Below, in pieces: positions 1 through 10,980 of a stretch of 39,825 bases of DNA. The stretch's first letter is position 1. Each line of letters begins with the position of its first letter. Source of the stretch: Candidatus Rokuibacteriota bacterium (lineage in GTDB: Bacteria; Methylomirabilota; Methylomirabilia; Rokubacteriales; CSP1-6); contig QHTE01000047.1 in assembly GCA_003220685.1 (NCBI GenBank), positions 409 through 40,233 of the forward strand, given 5' to 3'. A program made the position numbers and the translations under genes. Below the pieces are notes generated by a model. The model saw nothing but the letters and a program-made list of their open reading frames with translations. It did not search any database and had not been told where the DNA came from.

Positions 1-321
1 TTCGTCTACACCGACCGGTGGGCCGGGCACCAAGTCGGCGACTTCCGCGTGGCCTGGACGGAGGCCTGCAAAGCCGCGGGGCGCCCGGGCGCGATCTTCC
101 ACGACCTGCGCCGGAGCGGCGTGCGGAACATGGTCCGCGCTGGGGTGAGCGAGACGGTCGCCATGAAGATCAGCGGGCATCGCACCAGCTCGATGTTCCG
201 ACGCTACAACATCACGTCCGACGAGGATCTGCGCGCCGTGGCCGAGCGCATGGGCATGTCTTTGGGCATAACCGAGCCCGGCCCCGCGAAAACCCGCCTC
301 GTAACCCTGCGTTCCTCTTAG
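1..321 (+). CDS. Tyrosine recombinase/integrase, C-terminal end (partial)
   Basis: This is the last 106 residues of a phage-integrase-family site-specific recombinase; the reading frame is open from base 1, so the start lies outside the window. The catalytic signature is visible: a HDLRRS box (His and Arg of the active site), then SGHRTSSMFRRYNI, which holds the second His/Arg region and the Tyr nucleophile that attaches covalently to DNA. The family cuts and rejoins DNA in integration and excision of phages, islands and integrons. No attachment-site repeat, tRNA gene or companion excisionase is seen downstream, so its element cannot be defined here. It may be a remnant or a complete gene cut by the window edge. 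The domain call is secure; the element type is unknown. Confidence 0.85.
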   Translation, partial: FVYTDRWAGHQVGDFRVAWTEACKAAGRPGAIFHDLRRSGVRNMVRAGVSETVAMKISGHRTSSMFRRYNITSDEDLRAVAERMGMSLGITEPGPAKTRLVTLRSS

Positions 322-396
322 CCGTTCGCTCGTCTCCCGGCGCTGAGGGCCGGTGTATCTTAGCCGCCCGCGGTTTCGAGGCCCAAGGTTTCGCAC

Positions 397-426
397 TTGA
401 CACGGATTCGGGCGATTCAGTATTTT
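397..426 (+). promoter_or_regulatory. Predicted sigma70-like promoter of the hcr-box operon
   Basis: A perfect -35 hexamer TTGACA (397-402) is followed by an 18-base spacer and TATTTT (421-426) as -10, inside an AT-rich patch (TATTTTTAAA) that stands out from the GC-rich surroundings. It lies 50 bases upstream of the hcrC start and downstream of the recombinase stop, the only non-coding gap before the operon. Transcription start would be near 433. Prediction from hexamer match and position only. Confidence 0.5.
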
Positions 427-476
427 TAAACTGTCCTTAAGCCCTGGTAAATCAGCCGCACGCCGGTGGAGCTCCG

Positions 477-962
477 ATGAAGGTTCGCGTCGCGCTGAAC
501 GTCAACGGCGAGTCCCGCGAGGCGCTCGTGCCGGTCCACAAGACCTTGCTCGAGGTGCTCCGTGAGGATCTGGGGCTCACCGGCACCAAGCACGGGTGCG
601 AGCTCGGCGAGTGCGGAACGTGCACCGTGCTCGTGGACGGCGAGCCCGTGCTCTCGTGCCTGGCCCTCCCGGTCGAGATCGAGGGAGCCCACATCACGAC
701 GGTGGAGGGGATGGCCGAGGGCGGACGACTGCATCCGCTCCAGCAAGCCTTCGTCGAGCTCGGCGCCGCCCAGTGCGGGTACTGCACGCCCGGAATCCTC
801 CTCACGGCGATGGCGCTCCTCGCCGAGCGGCCGAGCCCCACCCGAGAGGAAGTCAGGGAAGCGCTCGCCGGGAACCTCTGCCGCTGCACCGGCTACACGA
901 AGATCCTCGACGCCGTCGAGCTGGCGGCCCTGAGGATGGGTCGTCAGGAGGCCCGTACATGA
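477..962 (+). CDS. hcrC: 4-hydroxybenzoyl-CoA reductase-type gamma subunit, 2x[2Fe-2S]
   Basis: Small iron-sulfur subunit of a xanthine-oxidase-family molybdenum hydroxylase/reductase (161 residues, normal for the family). It carries electrons between the FAD subunit and the molybdenum centre. The plant-ferredoxin-type cluster ligands are C41, C46, C49 and C61; the second cluster, in a helical C-terminal domain, uses C100, C103, C135 and C137 (the QCGYCTPG and LCRCTGY motifs). The ATG is preceded by GGTGGAG (465-471) at a normal distance. The stop overlaps the start of the large subunit by four bases (ATGA). By sequence alone this subunit could belong to CO dehydrogenase, quinoline oxidoreductase or Hcr-like enzymes; the 4Fe-4S loop in the neighbouring FAD subunit favours the Hcr branch. 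Confidence 0.87.
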   Translation: MKVRVALNVNGESREALVPVHKTLLEVLREDLGLTGTKHGCELGECGTCTVLVDGEPVLSCLALPVEIEGAHITTVEGMAEGGRLHPLQQAFVELGAAQCGYCTPGILLTAMALLAERPSPTREEVREALAGNLCRCTGYTKILDAVELAALRMGRQEART

Positions 963-3400
963 CCAAGAACGCGTTCGCGGTCATCGGCCGGCCGCTCCCG
1001 AAGGTCGACGCGTGGGCGAAGGTCGTCGGCGAGACCAAGTACGCGGACGATCTGTTCCTGCCGCGCATGGCGTACGCCAAGCTGCTCCGGAGCGCTCACG
1101 CCCACGCCCGCATCCGGTCGATCGACACCTCGCGCGCCCGCGCGCTCCCCGGCGTCCTCGCGGTGGTCACGGCCGCTGACTTGCCGCGGGTGAAGTTCGG
1201 CATCTTGCCCGTCTCGCAGGATGAGGAGGCCCTCTGCGCCGAGAAGGTCCGCATGGTCGGCGATCCGGTCGCCGCCGTCGCGGCCGTGGACGAGGAGACG
1301 GCCGAGCAGGCGTGCCGGCTGATCGAGGTCGACTACGAGCCGCTTGTCGCCCTCATGTCGATCTTCGACTCGCTCGCCCATCCCGAGACCCGGATCCACG
1401 AGTACGGCGACGGTCCGAACGTCCACAAGAACGTCGCGCTCCAGTTCGGCGACGTCGACGCGGCCTTCGACGCCGCCCACCTGGTCCGCGAGGACGTCTT
1501 CTTCTTCGAGGGCAGCAATCACCTGCCGATGGAGCAGCACGCCGCCGTCGCCCACTGGGCCTCCGACGGCAAGCTGACACTCTGGTCCTCGACGCAGACG
1601 CCGCACTACGTGCACCGGGTGCTCGCGAAGGTCCTCGAGACGCCGGCCGCCCACATCCGCGTGATCGCCACGCCGGTCGGCGGGGGCTTCGGCGGCAAGA
1701 CCGATCCCTTCTCGCACGAGATCGTGGCCTGCCAGCTCTCGAGGCTGACGGGCCGGCCGGTGAAGATCACGCTCACCCGCGAGGAGGTGTTCTACACGCA
1801 CCGCGGCCGCCATCCCGTCCTCATGTGGATCAAGACCGGCTTCACGAAGCAGGGCGACATCACCGGCTGCCACCTCCGGACCTGGCTCGACGGCGGCGCG
1901 TACGGCTCCTACGGCGTCGCGTCCACCTTCTACACGGGCGTGATCAATCCCGTCACCTACAAGATCCCGGTCTACAAGTTCGAGGGCGCGCGCATCTTCA
2001 CCAACAAGCCGCCGTGCGGACCCAAGCGCGGCCACGGCACGGTCCAGCCGCGCTTCGCCCTCGAATGTCAGCTCGACAAGGCTGCCGAGCAGCTCGGCCT
2101 CGACCCGGCCGACATGCGTCGGCGGATCGTCGCCGAGCCGTTCACGAAGACGGCGAACCACCTGACCGTGACCACCATCGGGCTCGGTGAGTGCATCGAC
2201 AAGGCCGTCGAAGCCTCGGGCTGGCGCGACAAGCGCGCGCGCTTGCGCGTCTCGGCCGGGCCGGCGGCGCGCCGCTCGCCGAAGAAGCGGGGCCTGGGCC
2301 TCGCCTGTTCGGCCTATCTCACCGGCGCCGGCACGGCGATCTACTGGAACGACATGCCCCACTCCGGAGTGCTCGCCCGGGCTGATCGCGGCGGCGGCGT
2401 CACCGTGCTCTGCGGCGCCACTGACATCGGTCAGGGATCCGATTCGATCCTCGCCTATCTGACCGCTGAGGTGCTCGGCATCGAGCCCAAGGACGTCCAC
2501 ATGCACCCAGCCGACACGAGCCTGGCGCCCGTCGATCTCGGCTCGTACTCCTCGCGCGTGACGCTCATGTGCGGGATGGCGGCGATCCAGGCGGCCGAGC
2601 GGCTCCGCGACGCTATCTTCGCGGCGGTCGCGCGGAAGCTCGAGGTGAGCCCGGCGTCGCTCGTGGCGCGCGAGCGCAAGGTCGGTGTGCCCGACGACTG
2701 GGACAAGGCGGTGTCGTTCGCGCGGGCTGTCGAGCTCGGCGAGGCGCTGCACGGCGTCCTCGCGTTTCCCGGCTCGTACGCGCCGCCCAAGCGCGCGGGC
2801 AAATACAAGGGCGGGGGCGTCGGCCCGTCGCCCTGCTACTCGTATTCGGCGTGCGTGGTCGAGCTGACCGTCGACGAGGACACCGGCGCCGTCGAGCTCG
2901 AGCACGTGTGGATCGCTCACGACATCGGACGGGCGCTGAACCCGCTGCTGGTCGAGGGCCAGGTCGAGGGCTCGGTGTACATGGGGATCGGCGAGGCCTT
3001 GATGGAGGAGCAGGTCTTCAGGAAGACTCTGCACAAGCTCCCGTCGATGCTCGACTACAAGAGCCCGACCACGCTCGAGACGCCGGACATCCACACGATC
3101 CTCGTCGAGACCGACGACCCGGAGGGGCCCTTCGGCGCCAAGGAGGCGGGGCAGGGGCCGCTCCTGCCGGTGATCCCGGCGATCGCGAACGCGATCCACC
3201 ACGCGCTCGGGATCCGCATCGACGAGGTGCCGATCACGCCGGACAAAATCTTGAAAGCGCTCGACCTCAAGCGGGCGGGCAAACCGGCGCGGGTCGGGCC
3301 CGAGCGGCTGCCGCTGCTCACGTTCAAGGTTCCGCTGGTGGTCGAATCGGCCTTCGGCGAGCCGGCCGACGCCGTCGTGTCGAGGCCTTTCTCCTCGTGA
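959..3400 (+). CDS. hcrA: 4-hydroxybenzoyl-CoA reductase-type alpha subunit (molybdopterin-binding)
   Basis: Catalytic molybdopterin-cytosine-dinucleotide subunit, 813 residues, of the xanthine dehydrogenase family. In 4-hydroxybenzoyl-CoA reductase this subunit removes the para-hydroxyl of the aryl-CoA thioester to give benzoyl-CoA. Visible features are the N-terminal a/b-hammerhead domain (from residue ~15, KVVGETKYADDL), the cofactor loop VGGGFGGK (240-247), and the C-terminal GAKEAGQG segment with the conserved Glu placed at the Mo site in this family. The ATG at 959 is chosen because it overlaps the hcrC stop (ATGA) and starts the homologous sequence; longer upstream readings are another frame of hcrC. 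The stop overlaps the next start (GTGA). Substrate is inferred from the neighbours, not from residues; another aryl-CoA or aromatic substrate is possible. Confidence 0.85.
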   Translation: MTKNAFAVIGRPLPKVDAWAKVVGETKYADDLFLPRMAYAKLLRSAHAHARIRSIDTSRARALPGVLAVVTAADLPRVKFGILPVSQDEEALCAEKVRMVGDPVAAVAAVDEETAEQACRLIEVDYEPLVALMSIFDSLAHPETRIHEYGDGPNVHKNVALQFGDVDAAFDAAHLVREDVFFFEGSNHLPMEQHAAVAHWASDGKLTLWSSTQTPHYVHRVLAKVLETPAAHIRVIATPVGGGFGGKTDPFSHEIVACQLSRLTGRPVKITLTREEVFYTHRGRHPVLMWIKTGFTKQGDITGCHLRTWLDGGAYGSYGVASTFYTGVINPVTYKIPVYKFEGARIFTNKPPCGPKRGHGTVQPRFALECQLDKAAEQLGLDPADMRRRIVAEPFTKTANHLTVTTIGLGECIDKAVEASGWRDKRARLRVSAGPAARRSPKKRGLGLACSAYLTGAGTAIYWNDMPHSGVLARADRGGGVTVLCGATDIGQGSDSILAYLTAEVLGIEPKDVHMHPADTSLAPVDLGSYSSRVTLMCGMAAIQAAERLRDAIFAAVARKLEVSPASLVARERKVGVPDDWDKAVSFARAVELGEALHGVLAFPGSYAPPKRAGKYKGGGVGPSPCYSYSACVVELTVDEDTGAVELEHVWIAHDIGRALNPLLVEGQVEGSVYMGIGEALMEEQVFRKTLHKLPSMLDYKSPTTLETPDIHTILVETDDPEGPFGAKEAGQGPLLPVIPAIANAIHHALGIRIDEVPITPDKILKALDLKRAGKPARVGPERLPLLTFKVPLVVESAFGEPADAVVSRPFSS

Positions 3401-4416
3401 TCCGGCTGCCCGCGTTCACCTACCTCGCGCCGAGCACGATCGACGCCGCCGCGCGGCTCGTGGCCGAGCACGGGCGCGAGGCGATGCTGGTCGCCGGCGG
3501 GACCGACCTCTACCCGAACATGAAGCGGCGGCAGTTCGAGCCCAAGGTGCTCGTCGGGCTCCGCGGGATCCGCGAGCTGCGCGGCATCCGGGGCTCGGCG
3601 GCCGGCGGCGTCACGATCGGCGCCGCCACCACGCTCTCGGCGGTCGCCGCGCATCGCGACATCGTGCGCGATTTTCCCGCGCTCGCGACGGCCGCCGGAC
3701 TGGTGTCCTCGCCTCAGCTCCGGAACATGGGTACTATCGGGGGCAACGTCTGTGTGGACACCCGATGCAACTATTACAATCAGTCCTACGAATGGCGTAA
3801 AGCGATCGGCTTCTGCATGAAGAAAGACGGCGACATCTGTCTGGTGGCGCCCGGGAGCTCCCGGTGCTGGGCCGTGTCCTCGTCGGACACCGCGCCCGTG
3901 CTCTGGGCGCTCGGCGCGAAGCTTCGTCTCGTGAGCGCGGAGGGCGAGCGCACGATCCCGATGGCCGCGCTCTACCAGGACGACGGCATCGAGTACCTCG
4001 CCAAGCGTCCCGACGAGATCGTCGCCGACGTCCAGCTCCCTGCCGCCGTCGAGGGCTGGCGCTCGGCGTACCTCAAGCTGCGGCGGCGCGGCTCGTTCGA
4101 TTTCCCGGTGCTGGGGGTGGCGGTGGCGGCCAGGATGGAGGGCGACGTGGTCCGCGACGCTCGCATCGTGCTCGGCGCGGTTGCCTCGCAGCCCCGTCCG
4201 TCGGAGAAGGCAGCCGCCGCGCTGGTCGGCCAGCGCGTGACTCCCGACCTGATCGCGCACGTCGCCGACCTTGCGGCGGGCCCCGCGAAGCCACTCGACA
4301 ACACCGACTTCAGCCATCCCTACCGCAAGAAGGTCACCCGGGTCTTCGTCGCGCGGGCGGTCGCCGCGGTCTGCGGGCTCGGTGACTCCGGAGCGACGTC
4401 GGAGGAGGTCGCGTGA
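3397..4416 (+). CDS. hcrB: 4-hydroxybenzoyl-CoA reductase-type beta subunit, FAD plus [4Fe-4S] loop
   Basis: FAD-binding subunit (339 residues) of the molybdenum enzyme. The CO-dehydrogenase flavoprotein fold shows as AGGTDL (33-38) and the MGTIGGN loop (111-117). Directly after it comes an insertion containing C124, C140, C148 and C157. This 16/8/9 spacing is, as I recall, that of the extra [4Fe-4S] cluster loop of Thauera aromatica HcrB (Cys122/138/146/155), absent from ordinary xanthine or CO dehydrogenases. In Hcr the cluster lets low-potential electrons enter and the enzyme run as a reductase. GTG start at 3397 overlaps the hcrA stop by four bases. The 3' end overlaps the regulator start (GTGA). 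This subunit gives the best evidence that the complex is a reductase rather than a hydroxylase. Confidence 0.87.
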   Translation: MIRLPAFTYLAPSTIDAAARLVAEHGREAMLVAGGTDLYPNMKRRQFEPKVLVGLRGIRELRGIRGSAAGGVTIGAATTLSAVAAHRDIVRDFPALATAAGLVSSPQLRNMGTIGGNVCVDTRCNYYNQSYEWRKAIGFCMKKDGDICLVAPGSSRCWAVSSSDTAPVLWALGAKLRLVSAEGERTIPMAALYQDDGIEYLAKRPDEIVADVQLPAAVEGWRSAYLKLRRRGSFDFPVLGVAVAARMEGDVVRDARIVLGAVASQPRPSEKAAAALVGQRVTPDLIAHVADLAAGPAKPLDNTDFSHPYRKKVTRVFVARAVAAVCGLGDSGATSEEVA

Positions 4417-4961
4417 CCGCACTCGGCGAGCGCATCAAGCGCCTGCGTGGCGAGCGGGAGCTGCAGCAGCGCCAGCTCGCGGAGAAGGCGGGACTGACGC
4501 CCAGCATGGTGTCGCAGATCGAATCCGGCCGCCTCTCGCCCTCGCTCCACACGCTGGGCAAGATCGCCGCCGCCTTCGGCGTGCCGATCGCGGCGCTCTT
4601 CGACGGCAAGCCGGCGGGCAGCATCGTCATCTCGCACAAGCGCGACTACCCGGTCGTGTCGTTCGACGGCTCCTCGGAGCGATGGGCGGTCCTCGGCGCC
4701 GGCCTCTTCCAGGGCAAGATCCGCGCGGTGGTGTCGACGCTCGGCCCCAGGTCGCGCGGCTTCACGACCGAGAAAGTCATCATCAAGCCGGGCCAGCTGA
4801 AGCTCTTCTACGTGCTGGAGGGCAAGGTCGCGCTCCACTACGACGGCGATCGCCACCTGCTCGAGGCGGGCGACAGCGCGCTCCTCGACGGCGGCGTGGC
4901 CCACGGCTGGGAGAACCTCGGCGGCAAGCAGGCCCAGGCGCTCTGGGTCATTCTGGGCTAA
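4413..4961 (+). CDS. XRE-family regulator with C-terminal cupin sensor
   Basis: A 182-residue transcription factor. Residues ~1-62 form a lambda-repressor-like helix-turn-helix (ERIKRLRGERELQQRQLAEK, then TPSMVSQIESGRLSPSLHTL), and residues ~110-178 form a small cupin barrel (FYVLEGKVALHYDGDR, SALLDGGVAHGWENLG) expected to bind a small ligand or metal. GTG start at 4413 overlaps the hcrB stop and is preceded by GGAGGAGG (4401-4408). The gene sits between hcrB and boxC, so it probably senses an aromatic acid or CoA-thioester and controls its own operon. The classical box regulator BoxR is an XRE domain fused to a shikimate-kinase-like domain, which is not seen here. Ligand and sign of regulation are unknown. 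Confidence 0.85.
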   Translation: MTALGERIKRLRGERELQQRQLAEKAGLTPSMVSQIESGRLSPSLHTLGKIAAAFGVPIAALFDGKPAGSIVISHKRDYPVVSFDGSSERWAVLGAGLFQGKIRAVVSTLGPRSRGFTTEKVIIKPGQLKLFYVLEGKVALHYDGDRHLLEAGDSALLDGGVAHGWENLGGKQAQALWVILG

Positions 4962-4966
4962 CGCCG

Positions 4967-8058
<3,092 letters not shown>

Positions 8059-8060
8059 CC

Positions 8061-9611
8061 ATGTACGCGTCCGAGCTGCTCCCCGCGCAGTTCAACGCCG
8101 CGACGTGGTTCGTCGACCGCAACGTGGCCGAGGGGCGCGGGGCCGTGTCGGCCTTCAGCTACGAAGGCCGCACGCTCAATTACGGCGACGTCCTCGAGCT
8201 GGTCAACCGCACCGGCAACGCGCTGCTCGAGCTCGGCGTCGAGCCCGAGAACCGCGTGCTCGTGCTCTGCCTCGATACGCCCGAGTTCATCGGCACCTTC
8301 TGGGGCGCCATCAAGATCGGCGCGGTCCCGATCCCGACCAACACGCTGATGCGCACCGCCGACTATCTCTACTTCCTGAACGACAGCCGCGCCAAGGTGG
8401 CCGTCGTGTCGGCGGCGCTGCTCGCCGAGGCGGGCCCCGCGCTCGCCGAGGCCAAGTACCTGAAGCACGTGCTCGTCGCCGGCGGCGCGCCCGGACGGTA
8501 CCTGGCCTATGAGGATTGGATCGCGCGGGCGTCGTCGACCTTGGCGGCGGCGGAGACCTCGCGCGACGACCCGGCGTACTGGCAATACTCGTCGGGCTCG
8601 ACGGGCTTTCCCAAGGGCGCGGTGCATCTACAGCACGACATGGTGATGTGCTGCGAGACCTACGGCAAGCAGGTGCTCGGGATCCGCCCGAGCGATCGCG
8701 TCTTCTCGGCGGCGAAGCTCTTCTTCGCCTACGGGCTCGGCGCCACCGGCTTCCTGCCGATGAGCGTCGGCGCGCAGGCGATGCTCTATCCCCAGCGCCC
8801 GACGCCCGAAGGGGTGTTCGAGGCCGTCACGCGTTACCGCCCGACGCTCTTCTTCGGGATTCCGACGCTCTTCGCCTCGATGCTCGCGGTGAAGGACGCC
8901 GAGAAGCGCTTCGACGCCTCGTCCTTGCGCCTGTGCGTGTCGGCCGGCGAGGCGCTCCCGGCGGAGCTCTACAACCGCTGGCGAGATCGCTTCGGCGTCG
9001 AGATCGTCGACGGCATCGGTACCACGGAAATCGGCTACATCTTCATCTCGAACCGTCCCGGCCACACGCGCCCGGGCTCGACCGGCGTGGCGGTGCCCGG
9101 CTACGAGCTCGCCATCGTGGACGACGAGGGCCGTCCGGTCCCGCGGGGCGAGATCGGCAACATCCGCGTCAAGGGCGACTCGACGATGGCGTACTACTGG
9201 AACAAGCACGAGAAGACCAAGGAGACGCTCTTCGGTCAGTGGATCCAGACCGGCGACAAGTACTACCAGGACGAGGACGGCTACTACTGGTACTGCGGCC
9301 GCTCCGACGACATGCTGAAGGTGGGCGGCATCTGGGTCTCGCCGGTCGAGGTCGAGGGGACTCTGATCCGGCACGACGCGGTGCTCGAGGCGGCAGTGGT
9401 CGGACGCGAGGACACCGATCGGCTCGTCAAGCCGCACGCCTACGTCGTGCTGAAGGACCCGGCGGCCGCTGGCGACAAGCTCGCCGACGAGCTCAAGCTC
9501 TTCGTGAAGGACAAGATCGCCCCGTACAAGTACCCGCGCTGGATCGAGTTCGTCACCGATCTCCCGAAGACGGCCACCGGCAAGATCCAGCGATTCAAGC
9601 TGCGGGCCTGA
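8061..9611 (+). CDS. bclA: Benzoate-CoA ligase (AMP-forming)
   Basis: Acyl-adenylate-forming enzyme that makes benzoyl-CoA from benzoate, CoA and ATP, the entry step for boxB/boxC and possibly for the Hcr-type reductase when the substrate is hydroxylated. The protein has 516 residues, the usual size. The P-loop motif YSSGSTGFPKG lies at 176-186; the GIGTTEIGYIFISN segment, the TGDKYYQDEDGYYWYCGR hinge region and the terminal PKTATGKIQR with its catalytic Lys follow in order. The N-terminus (LLPAQFNAATWFVDRN) is typical of BclA/BadA-type benzoate-CoA ligases. ATG at 8061 is two bases after the boxB stop. Substrate specificity (benzoate, 4-hydroxybenzoate, aminobenzoate) cannot be settled from motifs. 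Confidence 0.9.
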   Translation: MYASELLPAQFNAATWFVDRNVAEGRGAVSAFSYEGRTLNYGDVLELVNRTGNALLELGVEPENRVLVLCLDTPEFIGTFWGAIKIGAVPIPTNTLMRTADYLYFLNDSRAKVAVVSAALLAEAGPALAEAKYLKHVLVAGGAPGRYLAYEDWIARASSTLAAAETSRDDPAYWQYSSGSTGFPKGAVHLQHDMVMCCETYGKQVLGIRPSDRVFSAAKLFFAYGLGATGFLPMSVGAQAMLYPQRPTPEGVFEAVTRYRPTLFFGIPTLFASMLAVKDAEKRFDASSLRLCVSAGEALPAELYNRWRDRFGVEIVDGIGTTEIGYIFISNRPGHTRPGSTGVAVPGYELAIVDDEGRPVPRGEIGNIRVKGDSTMAYYWNKHEKTKETLFGQWIQTGDKYYQDEDGYYWYCGRSDDMLKVGGIWVSPVEVEGTLIRHDAVLEAAVVGREDTDRLVKPHAYVVLKDPAAAGDKLADELKLFVKDKIAPYKYPRWIEFVTDLPKTATGKIQRFKLRA

Positions 9612-9630
9612 GGCCCGGGCCTCTCCGACG

Positions 9631-10896
9631 GTGTTCGCTCCCAGACTCGAGACGCTCCATCCCGATCGGCTTCGCGAGCATCAGTGGCGCCGCTTTCGCG
9701 CGATGGCGCGAGAGCTCCTGGCGAGCAATCGGTTCGTCGCGAGGAAATGGCGCGGGGCCGGCATCGCGTCGGTCGACGATCTGCGCGACTGGCTCGACTT
9801 CCGCCGGCTTCCGCTCACGAACAAATCGGAGTTGGTCGCCGATCAGGCCGCGCATCCGCCGTTCGGCACCAATCTGACCTATCCCCTCGAGCGCTACGTG
9901 CGCGTGCACCAGACGTCGGGGACGAGCGGCGCGCCGCTCCGCTGGCTCGACACTCAGGAATCGTGGGACTGGTGGTCGCGCTGCTGGGGCTTCGTGCTGC
10001 GGGGGGCGGGCGTGGGCCCGACCGACCGCATCTTCTTTCCGTTCTCGTTCGGGCTGTTCATCGGATTCTGGGCGGGGTTCGAGGGGGCCCGCGCGCTCGG
10101 CGCCCTGGTGATCCCCGGGGGCGGCCAGGACTCGCCGACGCGGCTGGCGTGGATGGAGGCCCTCGGCGCGACGGTGCTCGTCTGCACGCCCTCCTATGCC
10201 CTCCACCTCGTCGAGGTCGCCCGCGAGCGCGGCGTCGACCTGGCGAAGCTGCCCGTCCGTACGACGGTTCACGCCGGCGAGCCCGGAGCCGGAATCCCGG
10301 CGGTCCGAGCGCGTATCGAAGCCGGGTGGAACGCCCGGACGTTCGACCACGGCGGCATGACGGAGATGGGCGCGTACGGCTACGAGTGCTCCGAGCAGGC
10401 CGGTCTCCACGTGAACGAGGCCGAGTTCATCCTCGAGGTGATCGATCCGGTGACGTCCGAGCCGGCGACGGACGGCGAGCTGGTCCTGACGAACCTCGGC
10501 CGGGTTGGGTCGCCCGCGATCCGCTACCGGACCGGCGATCGCGTCCGCCTGGCCGAGGAAGCGTGCCCGTGCGGGCGCACCTTCAGGCGCCTGGAAGGCG
10601 GGATCCTCGGCCGCCTCGACGACATGCTCATCGTCCGCGGAGTCAACGTATTCCCGGCGGCGATCGAGGGCGTCGTCCGGCGTTTTGCCGCGATCGAAGA
10701 GTTCCAGATCGAGGTGTTCAAGGACGGCGAGCTCGACGAGGTCCGTGTCCTGGTCGAGCTCGACGACGTCTCCGGCGTGTCGCCGGTGCGAGAAGCCCTC
10801 CGGGCCACCCTGGGAATCCGCCTGGAAGTCGCGGCGGTGCCCGCTCGGAGCCTGCCGCGGTTCGATCTCAAGGCACGGCGCGTCGTCAGAAGATAG
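9631..10896 (+). CDS. PaaK-like phenylacetate/aryl-CoA ligase
   Basis: A second AMP-forming CoA ligase, 421 residues, of the shorter phenylacetate-CoA ligase (PaaK) type. Visible are the P-loop HQTSGTSGAPL (~94-104), FDHGGMTEMG (~236), the YRTGDRV segment, ACPCGRTFRRLEGGILGR (a CxCGR motif typical of PaaK relatives) and the terminal Lys region LPRFDLKARR. GTG start at 9631, 19 bases after bclA on the same strand, so probably the last gene of the operon. With two ligases beside an Hcr-type reductase and boxBC, one may activate benzoate and the other a hydroxylated or other aryl acid; this split is inference. Phenylacetate catabolism genes (paaABC) are not present nearby. Confidence 0.85.
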   Translation: MFAPRLETLHPDRLREHQWRRFRAMARELLASNRFVARKWRGAGIASVDDLRDWLDFRRLPLTNKSELVADQAAHPPFGTNLTYPLERYVRVHQTSGTSGAPLRWLDTQESWDWWSRCWGFVLRGAGVGPTDRIFFPFSFGLFIGFWAGFEGARALGALVIPGGGQDSPTRLAWMEALGATVLVCTPSYALHLVEVARERGVDLAKLPVRTTVHAGEPGAGIPAVRARIEAGWNARTFDHGGMTEMGAYGYECSEQAGLHVNEAEFILEVIDPVTSEPATDGELVLTNLGRVGSPAIRYRTGDRVRLAEEACPCGRTFRRLEGGILGRLDDMLIVRGVNVFPAAIEGVVRRFAAIEEFQIEVFKDGELDEVRVLVELDDVSGVSPVREALRATLGIRLEVAAVPARSLPRFDLKARRVVRR

Positions 10897-10980
10897 CGCC
10901 GCCAAAAGCCGTTTTGAAAGGCGCGTAGTTTTGCGCGCGCATCGGCTACTATTTTTAGTGCCACCTGAAGCACCGCCGGA

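Noticed and set aside
322..476. tRNA or attachment site after the recombinase gene
   Set aside because: No cloverleaf or repeated flank could be recognised by eye; only the promoter-like elements are supported.
944..3202. Very long open frame on the minus strand opposite hcrA (and similar ones at 6247-7908 and 9595-12819)
   Set aside because: High-GC codon bias opens antisense frames; the translations are Arg/Asp/Val-rich with no domain, and the plus-strand genes are clearly homologous to known families.
10916..10955. Terminator or promoter between the PaaK-like ligase and the cyclase gene
   Set aside because: A GCGCG/CGCGC stem can be drawn near 10921-10937 but the T-run is about 15 bases further, and TTGAAA to TACTAT spacing is 27 bases; neither element is convincing.
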